A stretch of DNA of 64,000 bases from an uncultured Sedimentitalea sp. (GCA_947504115.1 CANNGH010000001.1:186001-250000); one strand, 5' to 3'; shown: positions 44,617 to 53,776, counted from the first letter of the stretch. Notes: generated from the sequence alone by a model not told the origin. A program made the numbers and translations.

Positions 44617-45594
44617 TCACACGTCCCCGCCCATCAGCTCGCGAGCAATGGCGAGCGCGATCGGGCGGGCCTCATCGGCGGTCATGCCCGGTTTCAGGCG
44701 TGGATCATAAAGCAGTTTCAGCAGCAATTCATCATGCGTGGTCAGCAGCGCGAATTCGTCATCGTCGTTGAAGATCGACGGGCGCGCTGCCGGGCTGTCA
44801 TTGGGCAGGCCCAGGCCTTGGGCGATTTCCTCGTGAATGCAGGACAGCCGCACCAGATCGGGATGTTCCGCGCGGATCAGCGCGATGGCGCGCGTATATT
44901 CATGCGGATCATGCGCCGACGAGACCGCGACGACCATGCAGTAGAAGGAACGCGGCAGATGCCGGAACAGGCCCAGTTCGGTCTGGCTGATGCCGGGAAC
45001 AAGCTGGCGCAGGCGTCGCAGCAAATCAGCGTTGTCGTCCTCGCCGGCCACGAAGACATGGAAATTGCCGTCCTTGCGCACACCTTCGATGGAATGGCCG
45101 GTGACGCTGGCGAGGCGCCGGGCGTAGTTGTTGATCGCGGCCTGATCGCGGCGGCGCTGGTCCAGCGGCACGCTGGTGCCGAATTCGGCGCTGATGCGGA
45201 CCGGCCCCGACCACCGGCTGAGCCCGCCGCTGGCGCCGCCCGCGCGCAGACCGCCGCCGCGGGTGTATTCATCGAAGAACGCGATGTTCTCGAAGTTGCG
45301 CACCAGATCCTCGGGTGAAAACGGCGTGTCCGGCCCACCGCCATCGGTGCGCAGCAGGCCCTGAACCAACAGATCGTCCTGCACCCGGATGTAATAGGTC
45401 TGCAAATCGCTGCTTCTGGCGGAACGCGGCGTGACCGCCGGCTGCGCCACCTTGACCAGCCCGTCCGGACGCGCCGGCGGCTTTACCGAGGCGCGAATCT
45501 GGGGGTCGGTGCAGGCGGACAGGCCCAGGACAAAGCCCAGCACAAGCCCGCCGGCAGACCGATGCACGAAGGAGCGGCTTCCATCCACGGTCAT
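44617..45594 (-). CDS. DUF2927 lipoprotein
   Basis: A 325-residue lipoprotein. The N-terminal helix ends in lipobox LSAC (Cys28), then a DUF2927 domain with SPEDLVRNFENIAFFDEY. The segment LSCIHEEIAQGLGLPNDS carries an HE-type motif reminiscent of zinc peptidases; it lacks the full HExxH, so activity is uncertain. ATG 45594 has AGGAACG, supplied by the end of telA five bases upstream, so the genes are coupled. Confidence 0.85.
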   Translation of the reverse strand: MTVDGSRSFVHRSAGGLVLGFVLGLSACTDPQIRASVKPPARPDGLVKVAQPAVTPRSARSSDLQTYYIRVQDDLLVQGLLRTDGGGPDTPFSPEDLVRNFENIAFFDEYTRGGGLRAGGASGGLSRWSGPVRISAEFGTSVPLDQRRRDQAAINNYARRLASVTGHSIEGVRKDGNFHVFVAGEDDNADLLRRLRQLVPGISQTELGLFRHLPRSFYCMVVAVSSAHDPHEYTRAIALIRAEHPDLVRLSCIHEEIAQGLGLPNDSPAARPSIFNDDDEFALLTTHDELLLKLLYDPRLKPGMTADEARPIALAIARELMGGDV

Positions 45595-45599
45595 CGTTC

Positions 45600-46790
45600 C
45601 TAACGGGGAACAGCGGTCGCCGCCGTATCGCCGGTGCCGTCCTTGCGCGTCTTGGCTGCCGCCAACGTGTCGCGCAGTTCGGCCTCCATCTTCTCCAGTT
45701 CGGCCTCGGCCTCGGCGCGGCGGGCCTTGCCCTCGTCGGCGATTTGCAGGCTTTCCTGAATCGTGCCGATCAGATCGGCGTTGGCCTGTTTCACCGCCTC
45801 GATATCGAAAACGCCGCGTTCCATCTCCTGACGGATCATCTTGTTGCTGTCGCGCAGATTGGCGGCATTCTTGGTCAACAACTCGTTGGTGAGGTCGCTT
45901 GCCTCGCGCACGGCGCCCGCCGCCTCGGCGCTGCGCTGGATCGTGACCGCCTGCGCAAGCTGCGTTTCCCAGAGCGGCACGGTGTTCACCAGCGTCGAAT
46001 TGATCTTGGTCACCAGCGACTTGTCGTTTTCCTGCACCAGCCGGATGCTTGGCAGTGATTGCATGGTGACCTGACGGGTCAGTTTCAGATCGTGCACCCG
46101 GCGTTCCAGATCGTCGCGCGCGGCGCGCAGGTCGCGCAGTTCCTGCGCCTTCATCACCTGATCGTTCTCGGCGGCCTTGTCGACTTCGCCGGATTTGGCG
46201 GGAATGGTCGAATTGTCGAGCTCGCGCAGCTTCTCCTCGCCCGCCGCGATGTAGAGCGCCAGTTCGTCATAGAAATCCAGCGTCTTTTCATACAGCAGAT
46301 CAAGCGACTTGATGTCTTTCAGCAGGGTATGTTCGTGCCGCAGCAGGTCATCGGTGACGCTGTCGATCTGGCTTTGAACTTCCTCAAAGCGGGCGGTGAA
46401 CTTGGCGAAGGGGGCGGCGCGGCCCATCAGCTTTTCCCACCAGGACCGATCGCGGCGCACGTCCAGTTCGCTGACCGAAAAGCCCCGGATCGTGGTGACG
46501 ATCCCGCGCAGGCTGTCGCCGGCGGGGCCGACATCCTTGTTGCGCACATCGGCCAGCATGGCCTGACTGATCTGTTGCAGTTCACCCTGCGCGCGCGTGC
46601 CGAAGGCGACGATGGAGCCGCTGTCGCTCATGTCGATCTCAGCCATCCGGCGGCGGATTTCCGCGCCCACCGGCGCGTCGGCCTTTGCCAGCGGCACGAT
46701 TTCGGGGTTCGGATCGGGCAGGGTGACGGCGGTCACCTGCTCGATTTCCGTCGCGCTTTGCTGGGCCTTGCTGCGCACGTTGTCAGACAT
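45600..46790 (-). CDS. telA: TelA family toxic anion resistance protein
   Basis: A 396-residue largely alpha-helical cytoplasmic protein matching the TelA (toxic anion resistance, DUF/PF05816) family: PVGAEIRRRMAEIDMSD, SWWEKLMGRAAPFAKFTARFEEV, KDIKSLDLLYEKTLDFYDEL. Coiled-coil stretches and the RARRAEAEAELEKMEAEL-like C terminus suggest oligomerisation. Known to be linked to tellurite and cell-envelope stress tolerance. ATG 46790 has AAGGA upstream; the TTG before it was not chosen. Confidence 0.9.
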   Translation of the reverse strand: MSDNVRSKAQQSATEIEQVTAVTLPDPNPEIVPLAKADAPVGAEIRRRMAEIDMSDSGSIVAFGTRAQGELQQISQAMLADVRNKDVGPAGDSLRGIVTTIRGFSVSELDVRRDRSWWEKLMGRAAPFAKFTARFEEVQSQIDSVTDDLLRHEHTLLKDIKSLDLLYEKTLDFYDELALYIAAGEEKLRELDNSTIPAKSGEVDKAAENDQVMKAQELRDLRAARDDLERRVHDLKLTRQVTMQSLPSIRLVQENDKSLVTKINSTLVNTVPLWETQLAQAVTIQRSAEAAGAVREASDLTNELLTKNAANLRDSNKMIRQEMERGVFDIEAVKQANADLIGTIQESLQIADEGKARRAEAEAELEKMEAELRDTLAAAKTRKDGTGDTAATAVPR

Positions 46791-46825
46791 CAATGAAAAT
46801 CCTTGTTACTGGGTCGGCGAAAAAA

Positions 46826-47710
46826 TCACTGCGGGCGCACGCCTTCGCGTTTCAGGCGGTCGCGCAGCACGTCGATTTCAATGGTCAGGTCGCTGCGATC
46901 CTCCAGCAGCATCTTGCGGGTGCGGGCGGCGAAATTCTGTTCCAGATCGTCGAGCAAGGCAAGATAATCGTCGCGCGCCTTGGCGTCGCGGCTGCGGGCA
47001 TAGATATCGGCGAAACGGGCGGTCGCATCGCGCGCGCCCATCAGATAGACGGTCATGAATTTGCGCGCACCGGTCAGGTCGCGGGGGTCTTCCTCGACCG
47101 TGCGGAAAAGATCGCGCGCCGTGGCCTGGAACCGTTCGACACGGGCGGCGATCCGGCGGTCATTGGCGCGGGCGATTTCGCGCGTCATGGCAGAAAGATA
47201 GGCCTCGCCCTCGTCCACCACGCGCGACACGCGGGATTGCTGAAAGTCGTCGACTCCGGCGGCGCCCTTGCTTTTCAGCGGGTCGATGCCGAAGGCCACC
47301 AGGTGCAGCGCGCCCGCCACGATCCCGTAAAGTGCGGCCCCAACCGCGCCGCCATCCGATTGCGCCAGAACGCCCGCGCCCACGCCCAGGGCCGCCAGCA
47401 GCGCCGCCGCGATCTTGCGCGGAAAGGCGGGACGACGCGCGACCTTGCGTGCGTCATAGGCGGCCTGCGCGCGCAACCCGTCGCGCAGCAGCCACGCGCC
47501 AAGGCCCAGCAATCCCGCGCCGATGACGCCGAAGGTCAGCCCGATCGGGTCTTTGGCCAGCGAGACGAAAAACAGCACCACCGGCGGAACGAACAGCAGG
47601 TTCGAGGCAAAGCCGACCGGATCGACCTGCGCATTGTCAAATCCGCTTCGGGGCAGGGGCGCTGTTTCATCGCTCTCGGGGCTGTATTTGCCGCCATATC
47701 GCTGCGCCAT
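46826..47710 (-). CDS. XpaC-like protein (5-bromo-4-chloroindolyl phosphate hydrolysis family)
   Basis: A 294-residue membrane protein. Two or three hydrophobic segments (about 35-85 and 105-135) precede a long helical C-terminal domain (GVDDFQQSRVSRVVDEGEAYLSAMTREIARAND). It matches the XpaC family, whose name comes from an old phenotype; the real role is unknown. XpaC and TelA genes are frequently paired, as here. It starts three bases after the stop of the 29-residue ORF. Confidence 0.85.
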   Translation of the reverse strand: MAQRYGGKYSPESDETAPLPRSGFDNAQVDPVGFASNLLFVPPVVLFFVSLAKDPIGLTFGVIGAGLLGLGAWLLRDGLRAQAAYDARKVARRPAFPRKIAAALLAALGVGAGVLAQSDGGAVGAALYGIVAGALHLVAFGIDPLKSKGAAGVDDFQQSRVSRVVDEGEAYLSAMTREIARANDRRIAARVERFQATARDLFRTVEEDPRDLTGARKFMTVYLMGARDATARFADIYARSRDAKARDDYLALLDDLEQNFAARTRKMLLEDRSDLTIEIDVLRDRLKREGVRPQ

Positions 47711-47713
47711 GGC

Positions 47714-47803
47714 CTAAAGCCCTCCCAGCCAGCCGGTCGCCACGCCGAACAGCAGGACGATCAGTCCCGCATAGGCGATCTTCTGGACGGCTCGTCCTGA
47801 CAT
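47714..47803 (-). CDS. 29-residue single-helix membrane microprotein
   Basis: An ORF (ATG 47803, TAG 47714-47716) coding for MSGRAVQKIAYAGLIVLLFG followed by VATGWLGGL. A basic N terminus and one helix of about 18 residues predict an N-in membrane microprotein. AAAGGG lies five bases before the ATG, and only three bases separate it from the XpaC gene, so it is probably the first gene of the telA cluster. Too small for homology claims, but codon use and the ribosome site look real. Confidence 0.65.
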   Translation of the reverse strand: MSGRAVQKIAYAGLIVLLFGVATGWLGGL

Positions 47804-47900
47804 TGTGGCCCTTTCGCTGGTTGGCTGGGATGAAATCTATGTCATGCGCGGCGCGCTTGCTAGGGGGAAGCGATATGCGTGATGAATCCCGCCATGACAA

Positions 47901-48734
47901 TCAGGATCCGGAGCGTTGCGGCGGGCGGCTGCGCCGGGGGTTCGGGGTGGTTTTGCCGCCGCGTTTGCCGGGTTTGGCGGTGCCCACCGGTGGTTCGGCA
48001 TCGCCATCGAGGCCAAGTTGATCGCGCATCACGCGGCGGCGCACCTCTTCGACCGCGCCGGGTTTCAGATCGCCCAGTTGGAACGGCCCGTAGGAAACGC
48101 GGATCAGGCGGTTCACCGTCAGCCCGACTGCGGCCATGGCGCGGCGCACCTCTCGGTTCTTGCCCTCGCGCAGCGCGACCGTCACCCAGGCGTTCGCGCC
48201 CTGCTGGCGGTCGAGTGTCACGGTCATCGGCTGGAATTTCTCGCCGTCGATCACCACGCCCTTACGCAGCGGGGCGAAATCCTCGTCCTTGGGACGGCCG
48301 TTCACGCGGGCACGGTATTTGCGCAGCCAACCGGTGCTGGGCAGTTCCAGCTTGCGCTTGATCGCGCCGTCATTGGTCAGCAACAGCAGCCCTTCGGAGG
48401 TGATGTCCAGCCGACCGACGCTCATCACGCGGGGCATATCCTCGGGCAGGTTGTCGAACACGGTGTCGCGCCCCTTTTCGTCCCGCGCGCTGGTCACGAG
48501 GCCCGGCGGCTTGTGATAGAGCCACAGGCGCGGCGGTTCCGGCGCGGCAAGCGGCTTGCCGTCCACTGTGATGCGGTCGGAATCGGTGACGTTCAGCGCC
48601 GGGCTGTCGATGGTCTTGCCGTTGACCTGAACGCGGCGGGCCTCGATCATGCGCTCGGCCTCGCGGCGCGAGGCGACGCCGGCGCGCGACAGGACCTTGG
48701 CGATGCGCTCGCCGGGGGGAGGGGATGTGTTCAT
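47901..48734 (-). CDS. 23S rRNA pseudouridine synthase, RluB-like
   Basis: A 277-residue RsuA/RluB family enzyme. It has an N-terminal S4 RNA-binding domain (RIAKVLSRAGVASRREAERMI), catalytic Asp in GRLDITSEGLLLLTND, and REGKNREVRRAMAAVGL. A basic Pro/Arg-rich tail follows. It would isomerise a uridine in the peptidyl-transferase region of 23S rRNA. ATG 48734 is the conserved start; the longer frame has no homology. The 97-base gap before it (47804-47900) shows nothing further. Confidence 0.92.
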   Translation of the reverse strand: MNTSPPPGERIAKVLSRAGVASRREAERMIEARRVQVNGKTIDSPALNVTDSDRITVDGKPLAAPEPPRLWLYHKPPGLVTSARDEKGRDTVFDNLPEDMPRVMSVGRLDITSEGLLLLTNDGAIKRKLELPSTGWLRKYRARVNGRPKDEDFAPLRKGVVIDGEKFQPMTVTLDRQQGANAWVTVALREGKNREVRRAMAAVGLTVNRLIRVSYGPFQLGDLKPGAVEEVRRRVMRDQLGLDGDAEPPVGTAKPGKRGGKTTPNPRRSRPPQRSGS

Positions 48735-48796
48735 GGCCCTGCGATAGCGCATTGGCGCGCCTTGCGAAAGACGCAGATGCGGGGCAGGCTGCGGCG

Positions 48797-49255
48797 ATGG
48801 TGTTCCGATCATACATGCAGCAGGCGCTGGAACAGGCAAGCGCGGCGGGTGCGCGCGGCGAGGTGCCGGTGGGCGCGGTGATCGTCGCGCCGGACGGCAG
48901 CATCGTGGCCGCGGCGGGTAATCGGACGCGCGAATTGAACGATCCCACCGCCCATGCCGAGATCGTCGCGATCCGCGCCGCCTGCGCCGCCATCGGGTCC
49001 GAGCGTCTGGTCGGGCATAACCTTTACGTCACGCTGGAGCCGTGCGCGATGTGCGCCGCCGCCATCGCCGCCGCACGGATCGCGCGGCTGTATTACGGTG
49101 CGGGCGATCCGAAATCCGGCGGCGTGGCGCATGGCGCGCGGGTGTTTGCGCACCCCCAAGCGCATCACCGACCGGAAATATACGACGGGATCGCGGGGCA
49201 GGAGGCCGAGACGCTGCTGCGCGCGTTCTTCCGTGACAGGCGCGCGGCGGACTGA
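48797..49255 (+). CDS. tadA: tRNA-specific adenosine deaminase TadA
   Basis: A 152-residue deaminase that converts A34 to inosine in tRNA-Arg(ACG). It has zinc ligand and catalytic Glu in TAHAEIVAIR, and PCAMCAAAI. ATG 48797 (MVFRSYMQQALEQA) matches the family start. Divergent from rluB with a 62-base gap. Confidence 0.95.
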   Translation: MVFRSYMQQALEQASAAGARGEVPVGAVIVAPDGSIVAAAGNRTRELNDPTAHAEIVAIRAACAAIGSERLVGHNLYVTLEPCAMCAAAIAAARIARLYYGAGDPKSGGVAHGARVFAHPQAHHRPEIYDGIAGQEAETLLRAFFRDRRAAD

Positions 49256-49260
49256 GACGC

Positions 49261-49623
49261 TTACCCCCGGTCTTGAGCGAGTTCATCCAGATACACCCGC
49301 ACCGCGCTTTGCACATGACGGAATCGGTCGCCGCCCAGATGCTTGCCGCCGAACCAGCGGGTGACCACGATGATGTGGTCGTGCAGCCCTTCGCGCTCGA
49401 GCATGCGCAGGATCACCTGTCCGGCGCCGCTTTCGCCGTCGTCATTCTTGATCGGGCCGTCTTCGGTCAGCAGCCCCCACGAATTGTGCGTCGCCTTGGC
49501 GAATTTCTTGCGCCGCTTCAGCTCGGCGATGAACGCCCTGGCCTCGTCGTCCGACCGGCACGGACCGCCAGCGACGGCGTATTTCGACCCCCGATCGCTG
49601 ATGACGTTCTCAAGCACGAGCAT
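49261..49623 (-). CDS. YigZ/IMPACT family protein, short form
   Basis: A 120-residue protein made of the IMPACT/UPF0029 N-terminal domain only: KATHNSWGLL, NDDGESGAGQVILRMLE, VVTRWFGGKHLGGDRFRHV. The usual bacterial YigZ has about 200 residues with a second ferredoxin-like domain, absent here. Role unknown; eukaryotic IMPACT modulates Gcn2. Convergent with tadA. Confidence 0.88.
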   Translation of the reverse strand: MLVLENVISDRGSKYAVAGGPCRSDDEARAFIAELKRRKKFAKATHNSWGLLTEDGPIKNDDGESGAGQVILRMLEREGLHDHIIVVTRWFGGKHLGGDRFRHVQSAVRVYLDELAQDRG

Positions 49624-49635
49624 GGCGCCGACCGG

Positions 49636-50328
49636 TTACAGCGTGATCGCCTGCATCACTTGCGGTTCGACCACCTTCACATCGGGAAGGGCCTCGACCA
49701 GTTCCTCGGCGGATTGCGCGAGGATCGGGAAGGACCGGTAATGACTGGGAATGATCGTCTTGAAGTCGAACCAGCGCTTGGCGACATAGGCGACCTTTTT
49801 CATGTCCATGGTGAAATGCCCGCCCGCACAGAGGATGCCGATATCGGGTTTGTAATAATCGGCGAACCATTCCATGTCCGCCATGATGTCGGTATCACCG
49901 CTGTGATAGATCACGTGCCCCTCGGCAGCGATCATGTAACCCACTTCGGAGCCGCCGGGGCGCAGGCCGTCATCGGTCTGGAAGGTCGAGGAATGTTCCG
50001 CATTCACCATCGAGATTTTCACGCCGTCGACGTCGATCGTGCCGCCCTTGTTGAAGCCGATGGTTTCGATATTTTCGGTTTCGCTCCAGAGGTTCATCAC
50101 ATCGAACTGCCCGATCACCGGCACGTCCAGCTTGCGCGCCAGCGACAGCACGTCGATCACGTGGTCGAAATGCGCGTGCGTCAGCAGGATATGCGTCGCG
50201 CCCTGAACGGCGGCATCGTGCTGATCCTCTTGCAGCATCGGATTGCCGGTCAGCCAAGGGTCGATCAGGATGGTCAGATCGCCGGTTTCGAGGCGAAAGC
50301 TGGCATGGCCGAGCCAGATGAGTTTCAT
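49636..50328 (-). CDS. Metal-dependent hydrolase, UPF0173 (MBL fold)
   Basis: A 230-residue metallo-beta-lactamase-fold hydrolase with MKLIWLGHASFRLE at the start, THAHFDH metal motif (HxHxDH), YHSGDTDI and the late IIPSHYRSFP. The UPF0173 family is conserved and of unknown substrate. It ends 12 bases before the YigZ gene on the same strand, so the two are probably co-transcribed. Confidence 0.92.
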   Translation of the reverse strand: MKLIWLGHASFRLETGDLTILIDPWLTGNPMLQEDQHDAAVQGATHILLTHAHFDHVIDVLSLARKLDVPVIGQFDVMNLWSETENIETIGFNKGGTIDVDGVKISMVNAEHSSTFQTDDGLRPGGSEVGYMIAAEGHVIYHSGDTDIMADMEWFADYYKPDIGILCAGGHFTMDMKKVAYVAKRWFDFKTIIPSHYRSFPILAQSAEELVEALPDVKVVEPQVMQAITL

Positions 50329-50491
50329 GGTCAAATCCTCCGTGCGTTTCAGCGAAAGGTAACATGGCGCGGGGCAAATGCCACCTTGGCGCGGGAAAAT
50401 CGGCATATGGCGGATGCGCACCGGCGGCAAGGCTTGCGGGCAGGGTAGCGGCGCGGTAAATGCGCGGCAATGCAAGAAGGGAAAGGTTCCC

Positions 50492-50779
50492 ATGTCGATT
50501 GACCAAAGCACTGCCGCGCGGGTGGCCAAGCTGGCCCGCATCAAGGTCGAAGAGGACGCGCTGCCGGCGCTGGCGGACGAGTTCAACACCATCCTCGGCT
50601 TCATCGAACAACTCAACGAAGTCGATGTCGACGGGGTGGAGCCAATGACCTCGGTCACGCCGCAGCGCCTGACCCGGCGCGCCGACGAGGTGACGGACGG
50701 CAATCAGCAGGCGGCGATCCTGGCCAACGCGCCCGATGCGCGCGAGGGGTTCTTTGCCGTGCCGAAGGTGGTGGAATGA
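50492..50779 (+). CDS. gatC: Glu/Asp-tRNA amidotransferase subunit C
   Basis: A 95-residue GatC that bridges GatA and GatB in the transamidosome forming Gln-tRNA and Asn-tRNA. It has [35 protein letters not shown] and the C-terminal [13 protein letters not shown] 50492 has AAGGGAAAGG upstream. The stop overlaps gatA (ATGATG). Confidence 0.96.
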   Translation: MSIDQSTAARVAKLARIKVEEDALPALADEFNTILGFIEQLNEVDVDGVEPMTSVTPQRLTRRADEVTDGNQQAAILANAPDAREGFFAVPKVVE

Positions 50780-52266
50780 TGGCTGATCTGAACAAGCTGG
50801 GCCTGGCCGAGGCGCGCGACGCGCTGAAACGCGGCGATGTCACGTCGGTCGAACTGACCGAAACCTGTCTCGAACGGATCGAGGGGGCCGCGGCGCTGAA
50901 CGCCTTCGTCCACAAGACGCCCGAGATCGCGCTGGACCGCGCCCGCGCCGCCGATGAGCGTCTGAAGGCGGGCGATGCACCGGCGATGTGCGGTCTGCCC
51001 ATCGGGATCAAGGATCTGTTCTGCACCAAGGGCGTGCCGGGGCAGGCTGGCAGCCGCATCCTGCAAGGGTTCCTGCCGGGATACGAATCCACTGTTACGC
51101 AAAATCTGGCGGATGCCGGCGCGGTGATGCTGGGCAAGCTGAACATGGACGAATTCGCCATGGGCAGCTCCAACGAAACCAGCGTCTATGGCAATGCGGT
51201 CAATCCGTGGCGGCGCAAGGGCGACGATGCGCAGTTGACGCCGGGCGGCTCGTCCGGCGGCTCGGCCGCTGCGGTCGCCGCCGATCTGTGTCTTGCGGCC
51301 ACCGGCACCGATACCGGCGGTTCGATCCGCCAGCCGGCGGCCTTTACCGGGACCGTTGGGGTCAAGCCGACCTATGGGCGCTGCTCGCGCTGGGGGATCG
51401 TCGCGTTCGCCTGCAGTCTGGATCAGGCCGGGCCGATGACGAAATCGGTGCGCGACGGCGCGATCATGCTGGGCGCCATGGCCGGGCACGATCCCAAGGA
51501 CAGCACCAGCGCCGATCTGGCGGTGCCGGATTTCGAGGCGATGCTGACCGGCGACATCAAGGGCAAGACCATCGGCATCCCGCGCGAATACCGCATGGAC
51601 GGCATGCCCGCCGAGATCGAAAAGCTGTGGAGTGATGGCGCCGACATGCTGCGCGACGCGGGCGCGAAGATCGTCGATATCTCGCTCCCGCACACGAAAT
51701 ACGCGCTGCCCGCCTATTACGTGATCGCCCCCGCCGAGGCGTCCAGCAATCTGGCGCGCTATGACGGCGTGCGCTATGGCCACCGCGCGAAACTGGCGCA
51801 GGGCGACGGCATCACCGAGATGTACGAGAAAACCCGCGCCGAAGGCTTCGGGTACGAGGTGCAGCGCCGTGTCATGGTGGGCACCTATGTGCTGTCTGCG
51901 GGGTTCTACGACGCCTATTACAACCGCGCCCGCAAGGTGCGCACCCTGATCAAGCGCGATTTCGAGAACGTGTTCGCCGACGGCGTCGATGCGATCCTGA
52001 CCCCCGCCACGCCCTCGGCGGCCTTTGGCCTGGGCGAGATGAAGGATGCCGATCCGGTGCAGATGTATCTCAACGACGTGTTCACCGTGACGGTGAACCT
52101 TGCGGGACTGCCGGGGGTCACGGTGCCTGCGGGACTGGATGAACAGGGTCTGCCGCTGGGTCTGCAACTGATCGGACAGCCCTGGGAAGAGGGCGACCTG
52201 CTGAATACCGCTTTTGCACTGGAACGCGCCGCCGGTTTTGTGGCCAAGCCGGAAAAATGGTGGTAA
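50776..52266 (+). CDS. gatA: Glu/Asp-tRNA amidotransferase subunit A
   Basis: A 496-residue amidase-signature enzyme that releases ammonia from glutamine. Catalytic Lys in GIKDLFC, Ser pair in [13 protein letters not shown] and [12 protein letters not shown]. The start is ATG 50776 or the adjacent ATG 50779. gatB is not in the window, which is usual for alphaproteobacteria. Confidence 0.97.
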   Translation: MMADLNKLGLAEARDALKRGDVTSVELTETCLERIEGAAALNAFVHKTPEIALDRARAADERLKAGDAPAMCGLPIGIKDLFCTKGVPGQAGSRILQGFLPGYESTVTQNLADAGAVMLGKLNMDEFAMGSSNETSVYGNAVNPWRRKGDDAQLTPGGSSGGSAAAVAADLCLAATGTDTGGSIRQPAAFTGTVGVKPTYGRCSRWGIVAFACSLDQAGPMTKSVRDGAIMLGAMAGHDPKDSTSADLAVPDFEAMLTGDIKGKTIGIPREYRMDGMPAEIEKLWSDGADMLRDAGAKIVDISLPHTKYALPAYYVIAPAEASSNLARYDGVRYGHRAKLAQGDGITEMYEKTRAEGFGYEVQRRVMVGTYVLSAGFYDAYYNRARKVRTLIKRDFENVFADGVDAILTPATPSAAFGLGEMKDADPVQMYLNDVFTVTVNLAGLPGVTVPAGLDEQGLPLGLQLIGQPWEEGDLLNTAFALERAAGFVAKPEKWW

Positions 52267-52305
52267 ATACCGGTGCGCAACAGCGATGAAAACAGGAAAA
52301 CACCC

Positions 52306-53076
52306 ATGCGTGCAGCCATCTGCGTTCTTGCCCTGGGGCTTGTGACCGCCTGCGCCCCGCAGACCTCCTCTTATGATGCGACGGGTGTCGGTTTCGGCAA
52401 TGCCGCCGATCGTGCGCGCGAGAACGAATTGAGGGGCGGGCTGGATGACGCGAACCGTCTGACCTCGCCCGCCGACGTGTCGCAACAATCGCTGGGACCG
52501 GCTTCGGGAAATTCGCCCGAAGATATAGCCGCGCAGACTGCCGCCGCGCTGGCGGCCAGTTCCGACCGGGACGAGTCCGACTCCGACGGTGGACCATCGC
52601 ATATCAGCCCGCCCAACCCGATTGAAACCGACGAGCCGCTATCGGCCCTCCCGAACAATGCGGCGCCGTCGGCGGTCAACCAGTTCGGAATTTCCCGCGA
52701 AAACGATTTCGGGGCGGTGTCGCAACGCCAAAGCATCGAAAGCGACGCCGAGCGGATCGCGCGCAACCGGGCGCAATATCAGGTGGTGCAGCCCACCGAC
52801 CTGCCGCCGCGTCCGGCCGAGGGGCGGCCCAATATCGTCAGTTTCGCGCTGGGCACCAACCATGCGCGCGGCACCAAGGTCTATAGCCGCTCGCCGATCA
52901 ATCTCGGCCCCAAGGTCGCGACCAGATGCGCCGCCTATCCGTCCGCGGATCAGGCCCAGGTGGCGTTTCTGGAAAAGGGCGGGCCGAGCCGCGACCGGCT
53001 GGGGCTGGACCCGGATGGCGACGGCTTTGCCTGCGACTGGGACCCGACACCGTTTCGGCAGGCGGTGCGGAACTAG
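52306..53076 (+). CDS. Lipoprotein with C-terminal Excalibur-like calcium-binding motif
   Basis: A 256-residue protein. Signal peptide with lipobox LVTAC (Cys16), a long low-complexity Ser/Asp/Asn/Pro-rich linker (about 20-140), then a compact C-terminal part with RGTKVYSRSPINL and RLGLDPDGDGFACDWDP. The last is an Excalibur-type DxDxDGxxCE-like loop, probably calcium binding and disulphide bonded. The role may be in the envelope. ATG 52306 is chosen because the lipobox then sits correctly. It lies 39 bases after gatA and six before the amidase gene. Confidence 0.8.
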   Translation: MRAAICVLALGLVTACAPQTSSYDATGVGFGNAADRARENELRGGLDDANRLTSPADVSQQSLGPASGNSPEDIAAQTAAALAASSDRDESDSDGGPSHISPPNPIETDEPLSALPNNAAPSAVNQFGISRENDFGAVSQRQSIESDAERIARNRAQYQVVQPTDLPPRPAEGRPNIVSFALGTNHARGTKVYSRSPINLGPKVATRCAAYPSADQAQVAFLEKGGPSRDRLGLDPDGDGFACDWDPTPFRQAVRN

Positions 53077-53082
53077 AACGCG

Positions 53083-53745
53083 ATGCCGCTTTGGCATCCG
53101 TCGCCCAATTTCGGTCCGCGTCGTGACGGGCTGACGCCGCATCTGATCGTGCTGCATTATACGGCGATGCAATCGGCGCGGGCCGCGCTGGAGCGGTTGT
53201 GCGATCCGACCGCCGAAGTGTCCGCGCATTACCTGATCGGGCGCGACGGCAGGATCTGGCAACTTGTCGACGAGGACCAGCGCGCCTGGCATGCGGGCGC
53301 AGGCGAATGGGCGGGGCGGGACGACGTCAATTCCCGCTCGATCGGGATCGAGTTGGACAATTCCGGCGATCATCCATTTTCCGAGCCGCAAATGGCCGCG
53401 CTGGAAGACCTGTTGCCGGGCGTGATGGCGCGACATGGGGTTTTGCCCGAGGGCGTGATCGGTCACTCCGACATGGCGCCGGGGCGCAAATGCGATCCCG
53501 GCCCGCGTTTCGACTGGGCGCGACTGGCGCGCGGCGGATTGGCACGCGCCGGCACTGCAGCGCCGGTGGCGGCACCCGACTGGCCGGCTTTTCGCGATCT
53601 GGCGCGGCGCGCGGGGTTCTCGGCAGCGGTGTGCGACGCCGATCTGTTGTCGGCGATCCGGTGGCGTCTGCGTCCCGGCGCGCGGGGCGATCTTTGCGCC
53701 GCCGACATGGCGGCACTGGCCGGGTTCGCGGCGCATTGCCATTGA
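53083..53745 (+). CDS. N-acetylmuramoyl-L-alanine amidase, AmiD-like
   Basis: A 220-residue amidase_2 (PGRP-like) enzyme. It has zinc ligands in LIVLHYTAM and GHSDMAPGRKCDPG, with VSAHYLIGRDGRIWQLV and HAGAGEWAGRDDVNSRSIGIEL. No signal peptide, so action on recycled muropeptides in the cytoplasm or non-classical export is possible. The C-terminal 70 residues form a peptidoglycan-binding-like helical bundle. Its stop lies within the rnpB promoter region. Confidence 0.92.
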   Translation: MPLWHPSPNFGPRRDGLTPHLIVLHYTAMQSARAALERLCDPTAEVSAHYLIGRDGRIWQLVDEDQRAWHAGAGEWAGRDDVNSRSIGIELDNSGDHPFSEPQMAALEDLLPGVMARHGVLPEGVIGHSDMAPGRKCDPGPRFDWARLARGGLARAGTAAPVAAPDWPAFRDLARRAGFSAAVCDADLLSAIRWRLRPGARGDLCAADMAALAGFAAHCH

Positions 53746-53770
53746 CCCGGCCTGCCATTGCGCACATATC
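53742..53770 (+). promoter_or_regulatory. Probable rnpB promoter
   Basis: TTGACC (53742-53747) overlaps the amidase stop codon; 17 bases later CATATC (53765-53770) lies seven bases before the predicted 5' end of RNase P RNA. Spacing and position fit a sigma-70-type promoter. Confidence 0.55.
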
Positions 53771-53776
53771 GGATAT

